A DNA stretch of 64,000 nucleotides from Zygnema cylindricum (lineage: Eukaryota; Streptophyta; Zygnematophyceae; Zygnematales; Zygnemataceae). Position 1 is the stretch's first letter. Each line of letters opens with the position of its first letter. The stretch lies in assembly GCA_037447655.1 (NCBI GenBank), contig JBBHKE010003238.1, positions 156,542-220,541 of the forward strand, read 5' to 3'. The notes under the pieces were generated by a model, which ran no database searches, was not told where the DNA came from, and saw only the letters and a list, made by a program, of their open reading frames with translations. The position numbers and the translations under genes were made by a program. Positions 1 to 20,210 of this stretch are shown here, piece after piece.

Positions 1-8818
<8,818 letters not shown>

Positions 8819-9612
8819 AAATAATTTATTCTCATTCTTTTGTTTTGAGAACAAAAAAAAGGTTTTACTTTAAAGCTTTATACTAGACTAGGTAGGAGAA
8901 TTTAAGGTTTTATTTCAGCCCTTGGATGAGCTCGTGTACATAGGTTTCGGCTGTACCATTTGTATCTGTTTATTGTTTTAGAGTAAATTGAAGATTAGGG
9001 CACACTTGTTATTTATTTTTTTCTATTGAATTTTGACTTAAGAGAGCATAGCTGAAGCTGAAAAAAACATGGAAACGGGCAGCTTCGTGATTAATTTTGG
9101 AGTAGGAAATAGGTGGTCAATAGTCTCCCACTCCGTCTCTCTCTCCCTCTCCCTCTGCCTCTCCCTAGCCCTCTCCCTCTCCTCCCTCACCCTCGCCCTC
9201 GCCATCTCCCTCGCCCTCTCCTATGTCAATAGTTTTTCTCTCCCTTAGGGCCCGCCTTTTAAGGGCTTCTTTTGTCTCTATCCTTCCAACAAATGCAGTT
9301 TTGGCACAAAGTTTCAGAACTACGTGATTGGAACCGTGTTTATTTTTGTGATAATTTTGGTTCTTTACTGTTTAGGCTTATTAAAGGTAAAGAATGGGCC
9401 ATGAGACTTTTTCAAATGTGAACCGTGAAAGTAAATTTGAAAGGGCATTTTTGCACCTCGTGAGCAATTTATGGTTTTTAGGTCGTTTTAGGGCTTTTTA
9501 GGGTTTTAAGCTTTGTTACTGTGGAATAATATTGACGTGAGCTTTCAATGTTTTTCATATTGTCCGTTTGGCAATTGTTTTCTAGATTATGGATGTGGAG
9601 TTGAATGAAGAT

Positions 9613-9643
<31 letters not shown>

Positions 9644-9848
9644 CTATGTACCTGTTTTGAAATGCGGCCAGCCGGCCACATTTGCGAATGACAATTCTGA
9701 ATGAATGCATGTCAACTGTGAGAAGTTGTCCATTTTTTGTGAGAAGTTGTCCATTTTTTTTTATTTCCATTTAATTAGATGCTTACCTCCGCCTGTTTTT
9801 AACGAAGCTTGTTATTATTCAGTATAACTTAGGTTTTGAGTACAATAA
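8819..9848. other. 3' flank of pump gene; no gene seen
   Basis: AT-rich sequence that should include the 3' UTR of the pump. A pyrimidine-rich patch lies at about 9127-9225 and T-runs at about 9610-9640. I see no coding pattern and no clear polyadenylation motif. Confidence 0.6.
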
Positions 9849-10030
9849 ACTACACAGTCATTTGTAACACTAATTTGGTGTTTTGTTATTTTGGCTTCTG
9901 ACTACAAAATAGCGTTAAATACAGTGATTGGTTCTTTCTGGAATACGCTAATTCATGAATCAGTTTAAGACATGCCATACATTTGAAACTGAATCGAGAT
10001 TTGTAGCACTAACATAGACTCCACATATTG
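9849..10030. mobile_element. possible decayed MITE
   Basis: Starts ctacacagtcatttgtaaca and keeps internal blocks typical of the TA-flanked family (caaaatagcgttaaatac), but the right terminus is poorly preserved. The call rests on the left end and interior only. Confidence 0.35.
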
Positions 10031-10616
10031 TTTTGTTTACTCAAAACAGATGCATGTAAAATAGAATTTTGGTGGAACGGTGAAAAGCACTTTATAATCG
10101 ATGCCCATTTTGACATTTTCCAACTCACAACTCCTACAACTCCTTTTACCATTTACAAGATGACAAAAAAAAAATGTAGACAAAGACCGAGGCAATCAAC
10201 TAAAGTTGAAGCCTCGTTTTCCATTACGTATTGTGTATTGATTGTGTGTCTAACACAAGCTTTGTTTCTTTTCATGACGTTTTTGATTATTGCCTCATGC
10301 GCATGAAGTATTGATTCTAAATTTCTAATAGAGATGGAATGTGTAATTATTTTCTGAACCAGCTTCGGGTGTTCACACTATTGAAGTTAAATTTTTACAT
10401 GATCAATCGGTTAACTGCAGAATAGTTACTGTATCTAAGCATATGTATCTATGAAATAGTTACAGTAAACGAATCAGTCAATTTGCACAGATGAAAAAAA
10501 CGACAAAAAAAAAATCATGACTTTTTTGTCAAAGAAATTTCTTATTCACACTTGGTAGAGAGTTAAATCTTTTGGTCGAGAGTTTCTTAACCTGTGACGT
10601 GACAAAGTACATTAAG
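10031..10616. other. intergenic, no feature recognised
   Basis: AT-rich non-coding sequence with short A-runs. No inverted-repeat ends, exons or RNA genes stand out. Confidence 0.5.
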
Positions 10617-10912
10617 GGGACTACACCGCGTTTCGCTATTACCTGGTAGCGTTACTGTTTTTTCGCCACTTGAAACATATTTCCTCCGTGCACACGCGCG
10701 CCCGATTATACATTGGAGAGACCGTCAATCGGAAGGTGAGATTTACGCCTTTCAATCTGAGTCGTCGGAAAAGCAGCGCGACAAAAAAAAAGTTTGCACC
10801 GGAAAATTTTGATTTGAATAATATTCGGGTTTGGGAAACGTTTGGCAAGAATATTTGGCAAGGTGAAACCCTATCCGTTTCCTATAATCGGCGGTAGGAT
10901 CATATAGTTTTT
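10617..10912. mobile_element. truncated MITE-like fragment
   Basis: The left end (ctacaccgcgtttcgctatt) and the following blocks (cgccacttgaaac, ctttcaatc) resemble the element at 14116-14335. A matching right end is not recognisable, so this looks like a truncated or rearranged copy. Confidence 0.4.
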
Positions 10913-11096
10913 TAGGTCAAGGAAGGTCAAGAAAATGTAAATATTAAAAACAAATAATAGAAATATATTGAATGTCTATTTTTAGTATTTTATCTCATAC
11001 CAGAAAGCTAATTAATTAATTGATTATGTATTTAACAACAAAAAGAATTATAGGTTTTTCACTAAAGAAAAGAAAATTCTAAAACTTGGTACATTT

Positions 11097-11402
11097 CATA
11101 GTTCAAAAGTAGGTGAAAGTAGGCCCATACAATATGCCTATTGTATGCGAAACATACAATATGACCTTAAGACCCATATTGCATTCGGAACTATTCGGAC
11201 CAATTCAAACATTCGGACCAAAAATTGGACCAATTAAAACATTCGGACCAAAAAATTTTGTTTACACCGTCAGATTCGGACGATCGGACGGTCGCTGATA
11301 AAAGTAGCGATCTAAGAAGATCACATGAAAAGCCCATAACACAACTTACAATAAAGGCGCCGACCAAAGGCCTACCATAAAAACGCCTACTTTTGAACTA
11401 TG
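11097..11402. mobile_element. ~306-bp TIR element, MULE-like (copy 1)
   Basis: The termini are perfect inverted repeats, catagttcaaaagtagg and cctacttttgaactatg. The body carries repeated cggacca boxes and is closely similar to the element at 13598-13897. It has no coding capacity. The flanks of this copy show no clear target duplication; the second copy has a 9-bp one, which fits Mutator-like elements. Confidence 0.8.
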
Positions 11403-11616
11403 CATTAACCGTTTATTTTAGCGGCTATCGTTTTCGTTCGTTTCTATTAAATGCGCCTCATTGGTCCATACCTACGCTCGACTTTTTGAGGTACGGATTG
11501 CCTACCCGTCGGATCTCGGTTCGCCAAACCAAAACTACGCGCAGGCCGCCACAGCGGAGGACTGTAGGGTTATTAACTTACTATGCACGCGAAAATTATT
11601 GGAGTTTATATAACAG

Positions 11617-12631
11617 TACACAGTGAATCGTAATTAGTAGTGTTGTGTATCGGTAAGGATTTACCGATAACCGATATGGACCTTTTTTCGGGTTCCCGAT
11701 AATCGATATATTGGTACGATATATCGACATCGGTCTTATCGCCGATAAGTAGCCGATAATATCGGGTACTTATCGGCGATAATGCCGATAACGATAACTA
11801 TCGGCGATAACTGTACGGACCGTACAGATAAATGTACGGCCTGTACACGCAACTGTACGTCGTATTCCCCGGACGCGCAGCGGACCCCCTTACTCCCGAT
11901 TCCGGTAAAAAATCGCGAATTTTCCATCATTATTCCTAGTTTAAGGGGGTTTTCAAAATTCCTGCTGCCAGAATTTTCAAAATATGGCGTCTGGAAATGG
12001 CGGCAGTCTGACAGGTGTGTTCGTCTGCTTCTTTCAGTCTGTTCGTCTTTTTTTGGAAAAAGTTTGATTCAGAAATTTTACAATGTATTTTATTTTTTTC
12101 GTTTCGATAGTATAGTTTTATAACAATAAAGTATTAACTTGTATTTGTCGACGTTTATGTGCAGCGCTGTCCGTAAAGATTTTCAGTTAAATAGATACGC
12201 GGAACAGATTCTTATACGTGGCATTCCACGCTATATAATGAAAATTATATAATACAGTATGTTATATAGTACTATTGTATGCATACTATATTTTTAAAAA
12301 GTTATCGCCGATATGGAATTTGTTGGTCCCAGACCGATATATCGGGACCTCTGACCGTTCGATAACCGATAACTATCGGTATCGGTGTTATCGCGATAAG
12401 TTTTTTACCGATACACAACACTAGTAATTAGTGTTAATGTTTTTTCGTCTCTTAAAACATCTTTTCTCCGTACACACATGTAAGATTGTGGATCTGACGG
12501 TTGCGATTGAAAGGTAACATTCTCATCTTACGAATGGCGGTCTTAAACTGAAAATTGGACAAATGTGTACGGAGAAAATATGTTTTCAGTGGCTAAAAAA
12601 TTATTAACGCTAATTACTATTCACGGTTGTA
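11617..12631. mobile_element. MITE split by a hAT insertion
   Basis: The outer parts, 11617-11637 (tacacagtgaatcg) and 12432-12631 (ending attcacggttgta), are one TA-flanked MITE closely related to 14116-14335, sharing the cttaaaac and gacggttgcgattgaaagg blocks. It is interrupted by the hAT element at 11638-12423. Confidence 0.75.
11638..12423. mobile_element. non-autonomous hAT element, 786 bp (copy 1)
   Basis: The terminal inverted repeats are tagtgttgtgtatcggtaa and its reverse complement. It is flanked on both sides by the 8-bp duplication gtaattag (11630-11637 and 12424-12431). An 8-bp duplication with TAG-type ends is the signature of the hAT superfamily. Sub-terminal regions are packed with short cgataa/ttatcg motifs, as expected for transposase-binding arrays. 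No transposase is encoded. A short stretch beginning atggcgtctggaaatggcgg (about 11981) and ending at a GT could be a remnant of a transposase first exon, but that is a guess. Confidence 0.9.
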
Positions 12632-12945
12632 AATACGATTAGGGGTTAGTAACTCTAGTAATGTACGGTTTTACAGTGTAGGTGTACCATTGGTGTACCG
12701 TTAATTGGAAGCTGAGAATCTTCTTTTTCTATAGCAAACAAACGTCTGGTTGAGAATCCAGCACGTGTGAACCAGGTGTTTTAAGCGGCGCAAAAAACAT
12801 TGACATTAATAGAGATAGTTGAAAATTTATTTAAAGAGTGTAATGAACGTAAAGTGTTGGTCCGTACTAAAACTGCTCGCAATTTCGTACAGAAGTACAA
12901 AAAAAAGTGTCAAGTGGCAGCGTCGACACGGGAAACTGGGAAAGT
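12632..12945. other. intergenic, no feature recognised
   Basis: Short stretch between two transposable elements. No exon pattern or terminal repeats recognised. Confidence 0.5.
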
Positions 12946-13414
12946 GATAGCTTGTTCCCACCGGAAAAAAATTCACTTCCGCAACAGACGGGCGTTCGAA
13001 TAATGTACGGCTTTCCGAGCACCGACTTTGTTGTTTTCGGAAGTTCCCGGAAAACCGTACAAACGAACTTCCTCAAAATATTTGAGGATATTGAAGTCGG
13101 GTTAAAGTTGCGTCTTTCTTTGAAACAGGCCAACGGTAAACCAAAAAGCTGACGAAGCAAAAACAACATCTGAACATCTATTTCATTGTTTTCGCGCGAA
13201 GAAACCGCAAAACTTTGAACGAAGTTTGAAAAACTGCAGATTTTTTTTCGCACGTGTGTTTGATGACCTCGAAGTGTGTGACGTGTCACAGGACACCTTT
13301 AATCGGAGTTACGTGCCAAAATTTTGGTGTGAACAAGACTCGTTTTCCGATGATTTGTGGGAAAATCATCGGAATGGGCAAAAAGTACAAATGCTCCGGT
13401 GGGAATAGGCTATC
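12946..13414. mobile_element. ~469-bp TIR element (family 3, copy 1)
   Basis: The ends are inverted repeats: gatagcttgttcccaccgga on the left and tccggtgggaataggctatc on the right. The interior is strongly similar to the reverse complement of 19391-19885 and, for its left half, to 54651-54950. Several short open frames cross it but none is shared across copies, so I treat it as non-coding. Confidence 0.75.
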
Positions 13415-13597
13415 AAGCTGTCCTTTTTTCCCAAAGCAAAAAGAGCAGAAATCGGATGTACAAAAGTATCGCCGACTCAAAAACTCAAAATGTTACAAAC
13501 GGACGCGAAATGTAGTTACGCTCTGAGAACCGAATCACGACCTATTCTCCACAATGGCGCAACGTATCCGAGAAGTCCCAAAAGTAACAACTAAACC

Positions 13598-13897
13598 AGT
13601 TCAAAAGTAGGTGAAAGTTGGCCCATATAATATTCCTATTATATGCAAAACATATAATATGTCCTTAAGACCCATATTGTATTCAGACCTATTCGGACCA
13701 ATTAAAACACTCGGACCAAAAATTTGACAGATTAAAACATTCTGATCAAAAGTTTTTATTTACGCTGTCAGATTCGGACGATCGGACGGTCGTTGATTAA
13801 AGTAGCCATCCTAGAAGATCACATGAAAAGCCAACACAACTTACGATAAAGGCGCCGACCAAAGGCTTACCATAAAAACGCCTACTTTTGAACTATG
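13598..13897. mobile_element. ~300-bp TIR element, MULE-like (copy 2)
   Basis: Second copy of the 11097-11402 element. It is flanked by the perfect 9-bp direct repeat aactaaacc (13589-13597 and 13898-13906). The 5' terminus lacks the first three bases present in copy 1. A 9-bp target duplication fits Mutator-like elements. Confidence 0.82.
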
Positions 13898-14115
13898 AAC
13901 TAAACCTTACACAACAATTAAGGACGCAAACCGAAACTAAACCCAAACCGTGTACAAGGAACAAAATGTACACGTGGGAAAGTAGGAACGTATCAAAATG
14001 CGCCACGTGACTCGTGACTAATTGGAACCACACTATCAACGAACAAACGTTACTAAATTGACAGCAAATTTGACATTTATTCACACATTGCAAAAACCTA
14101 GCCTTACCTGTACAG

Positions 14116-14335
14116 TACACCGTGAATCGTTATTAGTGTTGATGTTTTTTTGCCACTTAAAACCTTTTTTATCATTGCACACTTATAGGACTTCGAATCT
14201 GACGGTTGCGATTGAAAGGTAACATTCTCAGCTTCCGATTGGCGGTTTCAAATTGAAAATCCGACAATTGTGTAAGAAAAAAAACTGTTTTAAGTGGTGT
14301 AAATAGTCTTATCACTAATAGCGATACACGGTGTA
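14116..14335. mobile_element. MITE of the TA-flanked CACCGTGAATCGC-type family
   Basis: About 220 bp. The ends are tacaccgtgaatcgttatta and the inverse taatagcgatacacggtgta. The whole element is close to self-complementary: a ccacttaaaac block on the left faces gttttaagtgg on the right, so a long hairpin is possible. Confidence 0.85.
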
Positions 14336-14370
14336 TACTGTACGTTACCAGGAAGGGAATATCTAGAAGA

Positions 14371-15090
14371 GGTAGATCCCGACTGGAGTACGAGTTGCGG
14401 TGTCGGTTAAACAGGACGCGCGAGAGTTTTACTGTGGACTGCGGAGCCCACTATCCGTGCGATGTTTCAGATAAATTAATTTCGTGCGAATATCTCTGCG
14501 TAATCGCACGGAATTTGAAAACTGGGAATTTTAGCACGTTTTGCGACTTTGAGAAATCTCTCAAAGCTCCATCGTCGATTGTATTAGGATCGTACGATCC
14601 AGGAAGGATTGTGGTCGTTCGTTTGGACACAGTCGAGCAGCAAGTCAACAGTAAAAATTTACGTCACTATCAAACTGTCGGGCAGTCGAAATTTTGGGAC
14701 AGTATTGCCGGCCGTCAAACTTGACAACGACTTTTAGTGTTGATCCAGGCTGGAAGACGAGTTGGAAACGAGATTTAGTGCGAACAGCAGTCCAGAAACC
14801 GTGGCAGACGTCCCATTATTTAATACGTGCGCTGATCAGTGCGGAACTATACTATTTTTAGAAAACTGGGAATTCTTCGCACGGTATACTAACTCCCAAA
14901 ACCCCAAACCTCTCAAGAATTTAGCTTGCGATCCTATATTGGTGACGTGGACGATTCTGGCTCGTTCATTCGGACACAGTAGAGCACCAACGGTAAAAAA
15001 ACATCCCACCAACATGTTGACCGGTTGTCGGGCAATACAATTTTGGGACAGACTTGCCGGCCGTCATCTTGAAAATGACTTTCAAGTGCG
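14371..15090 (+). repeat. diverged tandem dimer, units of about 360 bp
   Basis: The two halves (about 14371-14727 and 14728-15090) share ordered blocks: a gaaaactgggaatt block, a cggacacagt block and a gccggccgtca block close to the end of each unit. Similarity is patchy, so the duplication is old. Each half holds an open frame (14395-14724 and 14762-15181), but the two proteins do not match and I see no domain, so I do not call genes. Confidence 0.55.
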
Positions 15091-15752
15091 AGACAGACGG
15101 TCGGACGTTCCGCCAGACGGACGGTCAGGTCGCAAAAACTGTCGCAAAGACTTTGCAAAAAAAATGTCGCATGCGTTATGAATTTTGGCGCGCAATTCGA
15201 CATTCGAACTATTTTTGGGATTTTTTCTTTAGATTTCTTAACTTAACAATAAATTCACAAAAAAAAGCTAAAGAAGAAAGTAGCACCTTTTAAGAAAAAT
15301 CATACATTGGCATAAAAANNNNNNNNNNCCCCCTCCCCACTTTTCCATTTTGTTCTTTTTGTTCTCCTAATCGCTCCCCTCCTCTCTCCCTTTCTCTCCC
15401 TCCCTCCCCTTCCCCCCATAAAAAACTCTTATTAAAAAAGCCTACATAGAACGCCGCGAGAATTTCCCTTCTCTGGTTCCCGTTTCCCGTTTCATTCCCT
15501 GATTTCCCAATTTTTCCACGTTTTTTCCCGTTTTCTTTCCCGTTTTTCCCCGTTTTCTTCATTATCTTCAATTTATTTTCCCGGACTTATTTTCTGGCGG
15601 ACGTGTTATTTCATCGCGCGTGAAATTTTTCGGAAAAAAATAAAAAAAAACGTGATACGCTAACACTATCTGTACAAACTGTGAAAATCCGTTTTTTCCA
15701 TAGCCGAAAAGAAACTATGGGCATTCAGTTATTCACACCATACCGTGAACCG
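15091..15752. other. intergenic with 10-N gap
   Basis: No gene or element recognised. A 10-N assembly gap lies at 15319-15328, next to a C/T-rich stretch (15329-15560). Confidence 0.6.
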
Positions 15753-16775
15753 CTACACCGTGAATCGCTATTAGCGTAAAGAAATAGATAGCGTCATAAA
15801 ATAGATAGCGTAATGAAACAATTAGCGTTATTTACCCTATTTGGTAGTGTTGTGTATCGGTAAGGATTTACCGATAACCGATATGGACCTTTTTTTGGGT
15901 TCCCGATAATCAATATATTGGTACGATATATCGACATCGGTCTTATCGCCGATAAGTAGCCGATAAATATCGGGTACTTATCGGCGATAATGCCGATAAC
16001 GATAACTATTGGCGATATCTGTACGGACCGTACAGATAATTACGGCCTGTACTCGCAACTGTATGTCGTATTCCCCGGACCCGCAGCGGACCCCCTTACT
16101 CCCGATTCCGGTAAAAAATCACGAATTTTCCATCATTATTCCTAATTTAAGGGGGTTTTCAAAATTCATGCTGCCAGAATTTTCAAAATATGGCGTCTGG
16201 AAATGGCGGCAGTCTGACAGGTGTGTTCGTCTGCTTCTTTCAGTCTGTTCGTCTTTTTTTGGAAAAAGTTTGATTCAGAAATTTTACAATGTTTTTTTTT
16301 TTTTTCGTTTCGATAGTATAGTTTTATAACAATAAAGTATTAACTTATATTTGTCGACGTTTATGTGCAGAGCTGTCCGTAAAGATTTTCAATTAAATAG
16401 ATACGCGGAACAAATTCTTATATGTGGCACTCCACTCTATATAATGAAAATTATATAATACAGTATGTTATATAGTAATATTGTATGTATACTATATTTT
16501 TAAAAAGTTATCGTCGATATGGAATTTGTTGGTCCTAGACCGATATATCGGGACCTCTCACCGTTCGATAACCGATAACTATCGGTATCGGTGTTATCGC
16601 GATAAGTTTTTTACCAATACACAACACTACTATTTGGGAATTTGGGGGTTTTGAGGGAAATCATTTACTCTAATTTGTTTTTTAAAGGGTTTCTATTAAC
16701 TCTATTTGAGAATTTGGGTTAAAAAAAGGGGTACCGCAATTAGAGTCATTGACGCTAATAGCGATTCACGGTGTA
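15753..16775. mobile_element. MITE split by the second hAT element
   Basis: The outer ends are ctacaccgtgaatcgctatt (15753) and gctaatagcgattcacggtg (ending about 16775), perfect inverted repeats of the TA-flanked family. Removing 15845-16629 leaves about 235 bp of MITE, the usual size here. Confidence 0.85.
15845..16629. mobile_element. non-autonomous hAT element, 785 bp (copy 2)
   Basis: Near-identical to 11638-12423 over its full length. It has the same tagtgttgtgtatcggtaa terminus and a perfect 8-bp target duplication ctatttgg (15837-15844 and 16630-16637). The small number of differences from copy 1 means the two inserted fairly recently or come from the same source. It has no transposase. 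Confidence 0.92.
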
Positions 16776-17056
16776 CTAGTGTTAAAACACTAATTTGTGT
16801 TGATGTTTTGTCGGCGTTAGTCCTTTGAACCCAAAACAGTGTTACTAACATTGCTTGTTCCTTTAGTTATTTCTTTAGTGTAAAAGTGATATTCAAGATT
16901 CAATTTTAAAAATTTTAAGCTTCTAGCTTCAAAATCCTAAAATAGAGTAAATTTGTACTCCAATTATAAAAGGACTTTAAATAGAGTGAAAGGGCCTCAA
17001 AATAGAGTCAACATTTACTCTATTAACATCAAAGTTAAGGGGAGATAAGATCTATT
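16776..17056. other. AT-rich fragments, probably MITE debris
   Basis: Contains partial blocks of the TA-flanked family (cactaatttgtgttgatg, aacccaaaacagtgttacta) without clear ends. Confidence 0.35.
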
Positions 17057-17275
17057 ATACCGCCAATCGCTATTGGCGTATTGAACGCTAATTCGTTCCC
17101 GCTTATTTTTTCTCAAATTCTCAAATAGAATTATCCATATTATTTAAAAAAAACCCTAATTTCAAATTAAAGTAAACGATTTTTTTGAAAATTTCCAAAT
17201 TCCCAATTAGGGTTAAAAACGGTAATTATTCCTATACGCTAAAAAAATTCTACGCTAATAGCGATTGGCGGTGTA
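17057..17275. mobile_element. MITE of the TA-flanked family, CACCGCCAATCGC-type ends
   Basis: About 219 bp with ends taccgccaatcgctattggc and ctaatagcgattggcggtgt. The terminal sequence differs slightly from the main subfamily (CCAATCGC rather than GAATCGC), so this is a second subfamily. Confidence 0.85.
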
Positions 17276-19215
17276 GTTTAGACATTTTACTTTTTGACTT
17301 GTAAAACATGTTTTGGGTTCACATGGTGGAACACATGGTCAACGTTTAAACATATGCGAACATGATTATGAGATCTTATTTTGTCATAGTTGTGGAAATC
17401 GTACTAATTTTTGTGCGTACTATGCGATTTCAACAACTATGAATTTTGTCGCACAATTGGAATGCACTTTCAAACTTTCACGTGTCTGCTTGCCTACGTT
17501 AAACATTGTGTTGTACTTTCATACTTAACAAAGTACAATTTGGTACGGGCAGACACATTAAGTAAACCACAATATCTAAGTTTGAAACAAACTAGAGTCA
17601 CTAAGGGTACTTTCGCATGTAACCGAAACTCTAGTCTTGTAACTTTATTTTTAGCAAAGATTCTTCGTACTACTTTCAAAGCATTCGTATGCAAAGCATT
17701 GAAATCGTTACTTTAGATTGTGACGGATGTAGACGTGGGTGTGATTTGTGACGGTTGTAGGTGACAACAAAACTCGCGATAATTGATGACGTTTACAAAA
17801 TAGCGACGATTATACCGTCAGACTATTTGTGACATTGTAGATGTTTAGGGTTTGTGACATTTTGACGAAACACTCACCTATGACAACGCCGACATCACTA
17901 ATTCCAAAATATTTTGCCATGGTTTCCCAATTTTGTTTTTTCGTCCGTTATCATTCTACTTGCCATCAAAAAAAGCTAAAAGACAGCCAAAAGAAGTATT
18001 TTTAAGAGATCTTTCATTTGATACCTTTCTTGCCTTTAAAATTGTTTGCAAGAATTGAGAGAAGGCGCGTTAATGGGAGAGGGAGAGAGAGAGAGGCGCT
18101 TTCACGGACTTCGCTTTTGCGAAATGGCGTCCGTTGGTCGAGACCCCCTCTACGGCTCCTGCACAAAAAAAAGTCACGCACAAGTTGCAAACGTGCAATG
18201 GGTTTTTCTTTTTGGGACTCCTCGCACAATAATTGTAAAAAAACTTTTGACACGAGCGACAACATCTGCCCATTCGCTCACCACATGGAACTATATTTAA
18301 AATCACCTCGCAAGGTGATTTTATATAAAGTTTAAAGATGAGTTGAAAAGACGCGAAAAAAGGAGGTCGAAACAAGCTAGACGACAAAATGCATCGCGAT
18401 AGACGACAAACTCCAGTACATTTAAAGTTTTAAGGTGACGCAACTTGTACGGCGGTGATTTCAATTTTTTGATAGGGGCTGCGGGTTTTCTCATTTTTTT
18501 TCTAAGTTATGAAGGAAAACGACAGAAAATAACTGTAACTTTAGCACATGCGAAAGTACCCTAACGCTAATTACGAAGTACCTTAATCGAATTAAACAAA
18601 CAATTAGAGTTATGAATTCTATTTTAGTTTCGAGGGTCAAAATTTGGGGGCGCCGAACTAGCGTTATTAACGCTAATAGCGATTTACGTTGCGCCGTACT
18701 ATCGATCGCGTATTTTTATGAGTTGCAAACGTCATGACGGACAATGACGCGCACGTAGTGGAACGCGATACGCGATATTTACAACAGGGAACCGGAAGTT
18801 TCGATCTGTACTTTTGACATGGCTGAAAAGAACAGCGACCGACCGACAACAATGTTGGTAAAGGCATCCATGGTGAAATTCGAACTATCTTTGTGGAGAC
18901 GTCGCAGGCGACGCGTGTTTACGCGTTTGTAAAATTAGGACAAAACAATATTCAACGTGATTGGACTCTAATGGCTCATAAACACCTATTTTAGGTCATA
19001 AAATGTACTTTATTTTAAACGTGGCAATCCACAAAAAGACAACGTTAAAAGCTACTTTGTTGGCGCAACTGTGGGAAATTTGGCGAGCTTTTTATTTTTC
19101 AACGAGTGAAATTTTTGGTAGTTAAAACCCTAATAAAAGAAAAAAATGCTAAAATTGCCTATGAAAATATCATTGAACGTAAAAGGCTATCATCACCAAT
19201 GGGGACTTTGGGTGT
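17276..19215. other. intergenic, mostly unrecognised, MITE fragments at 18545-18695
   Basis: No convincing exons. A purine patch lies at about 18058-18095. Fragments at 18545-18695 (ctaacgctaattacgaag and acgctaatagcgatttacg) and the region up to 19215 are likely remains of the TA-flanked family. Confidence 0.4.
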
Positions 19216-19345
19216 TCACACTGCGTCGTGAATCGCTATTAATGTAGAATTATTATTAGTGTAGAGGAACAAATGTTGTTATTAACACTATCATTTTAAG
19301 GAAGAAAGAAGATATTATTTCAAAGGCTTAACGCTAGTTTACACA
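19216..19345. mobile_element. MITE fragment
   Basis: Left end cgtcgtgaatcgctattaat followed by acactatcattttaagg and aacgctagttta. Shorter than the intact copies and without a clean right terminus. Confidence 0.4.
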
Positions 19346-19390
19346 TGGAAAGGGGCTCTGTGGGTCAACGGTGAATCACTAAGAAGAGTC

Positions 19391-19885
19391 CGATAGCCTA
19401 TTTCCACCGGAGCATTTGTAACTTTTTGCCCATTCCGATGATTCTCCGAAAACTCATCAAAAAACGGGTGTCGTTCACACCAAAATTCTGGCACGTAAAT
19501 CCGATCAAAGGTGTCTTGTGACACGTCACACGCTTTGATGTCATCAAACAAAGGCGCGAAAACAAACCTGCAGATTTTCAAATTTACCATGTTCGAAGGA
19601 CGACGACGGTGGTTCAAAGTCATGCAAATTTTTCGCGCGAAAACAACGAAATAGCCGTTTGGATGTTTTTTTTGTTACGCCAGGTTTTGGGGTTACCGCT
19701 GGCGTGTTTCTGTGAAAAACGCGACTTTAACCCGACTTCAATATCCGACAATATTTTGAGGAAGTTCGTTTGTACGGTTTTCGGCAAACTTCCGAAAACA
19801 AAAAATCGGTGCTCGGATAGCCGTACATTATTCGAACGTCTGTCTGCTGCGAAAGTGATTTTTTTTCCGGTGGGAACACGTTATG
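19391..19885. mobile_element. ~495-bp TIR element (family 3, copy 2, inverted)
   Basis: Reverse-complement relative of 12946-13414, starting gatagcctatttccaccgga and ending ttccggtgggaac. The shared blocks include the ggaagttcgtttgtacggtt stretch and the acacgtcaca block. Non-coding. Confidence 0.75.
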
Positions 19886-20005
19886 AATGTGTTCAAGATA
19901 GACGTTGACGGTTGCCGCCAGTGCTTGAAACGTTTTGGCGGCCGTCTGGTTCGACACATTCGTCCGGTTGGCGCACAAAATAACGATTGGAAAACGTACG
20001 GCATG

Positions 20006-20210
20006 TACACCGTGAATCGTTATTAGCCTTATGTACGCTATATCGGCACCCCAAAATTTTGACATTGATACGGTAAATATAATAAATTACACTATTTAAG
20101 GACGTGGACCATAATCTGCCACTTCTCTTGGCACTAAATTAGAATGAATGACGCTATTTTTTTCTTTACACTAATAATTTATATACGCTAATAACGATTC
20201 AAGGTGTGTA
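20006..20210. mobile_element. MITE of the TA-flanked family (left of a tandem pair)
   Basis: The ends are tacaccgtgaatcgttatta and acgattcaaggtgtgta. It shares the internal ttaaggacgtggacca block with 23413-23615. Its right end shares one TA with the element that follows, so TA is the likely target site. Confidence 0.8.

Noticed and set aside
17313-17716. Overlapping open frames of 71-101 codons
   Set aside because: No splice borders, no domain and no similarity to anything else in the window.
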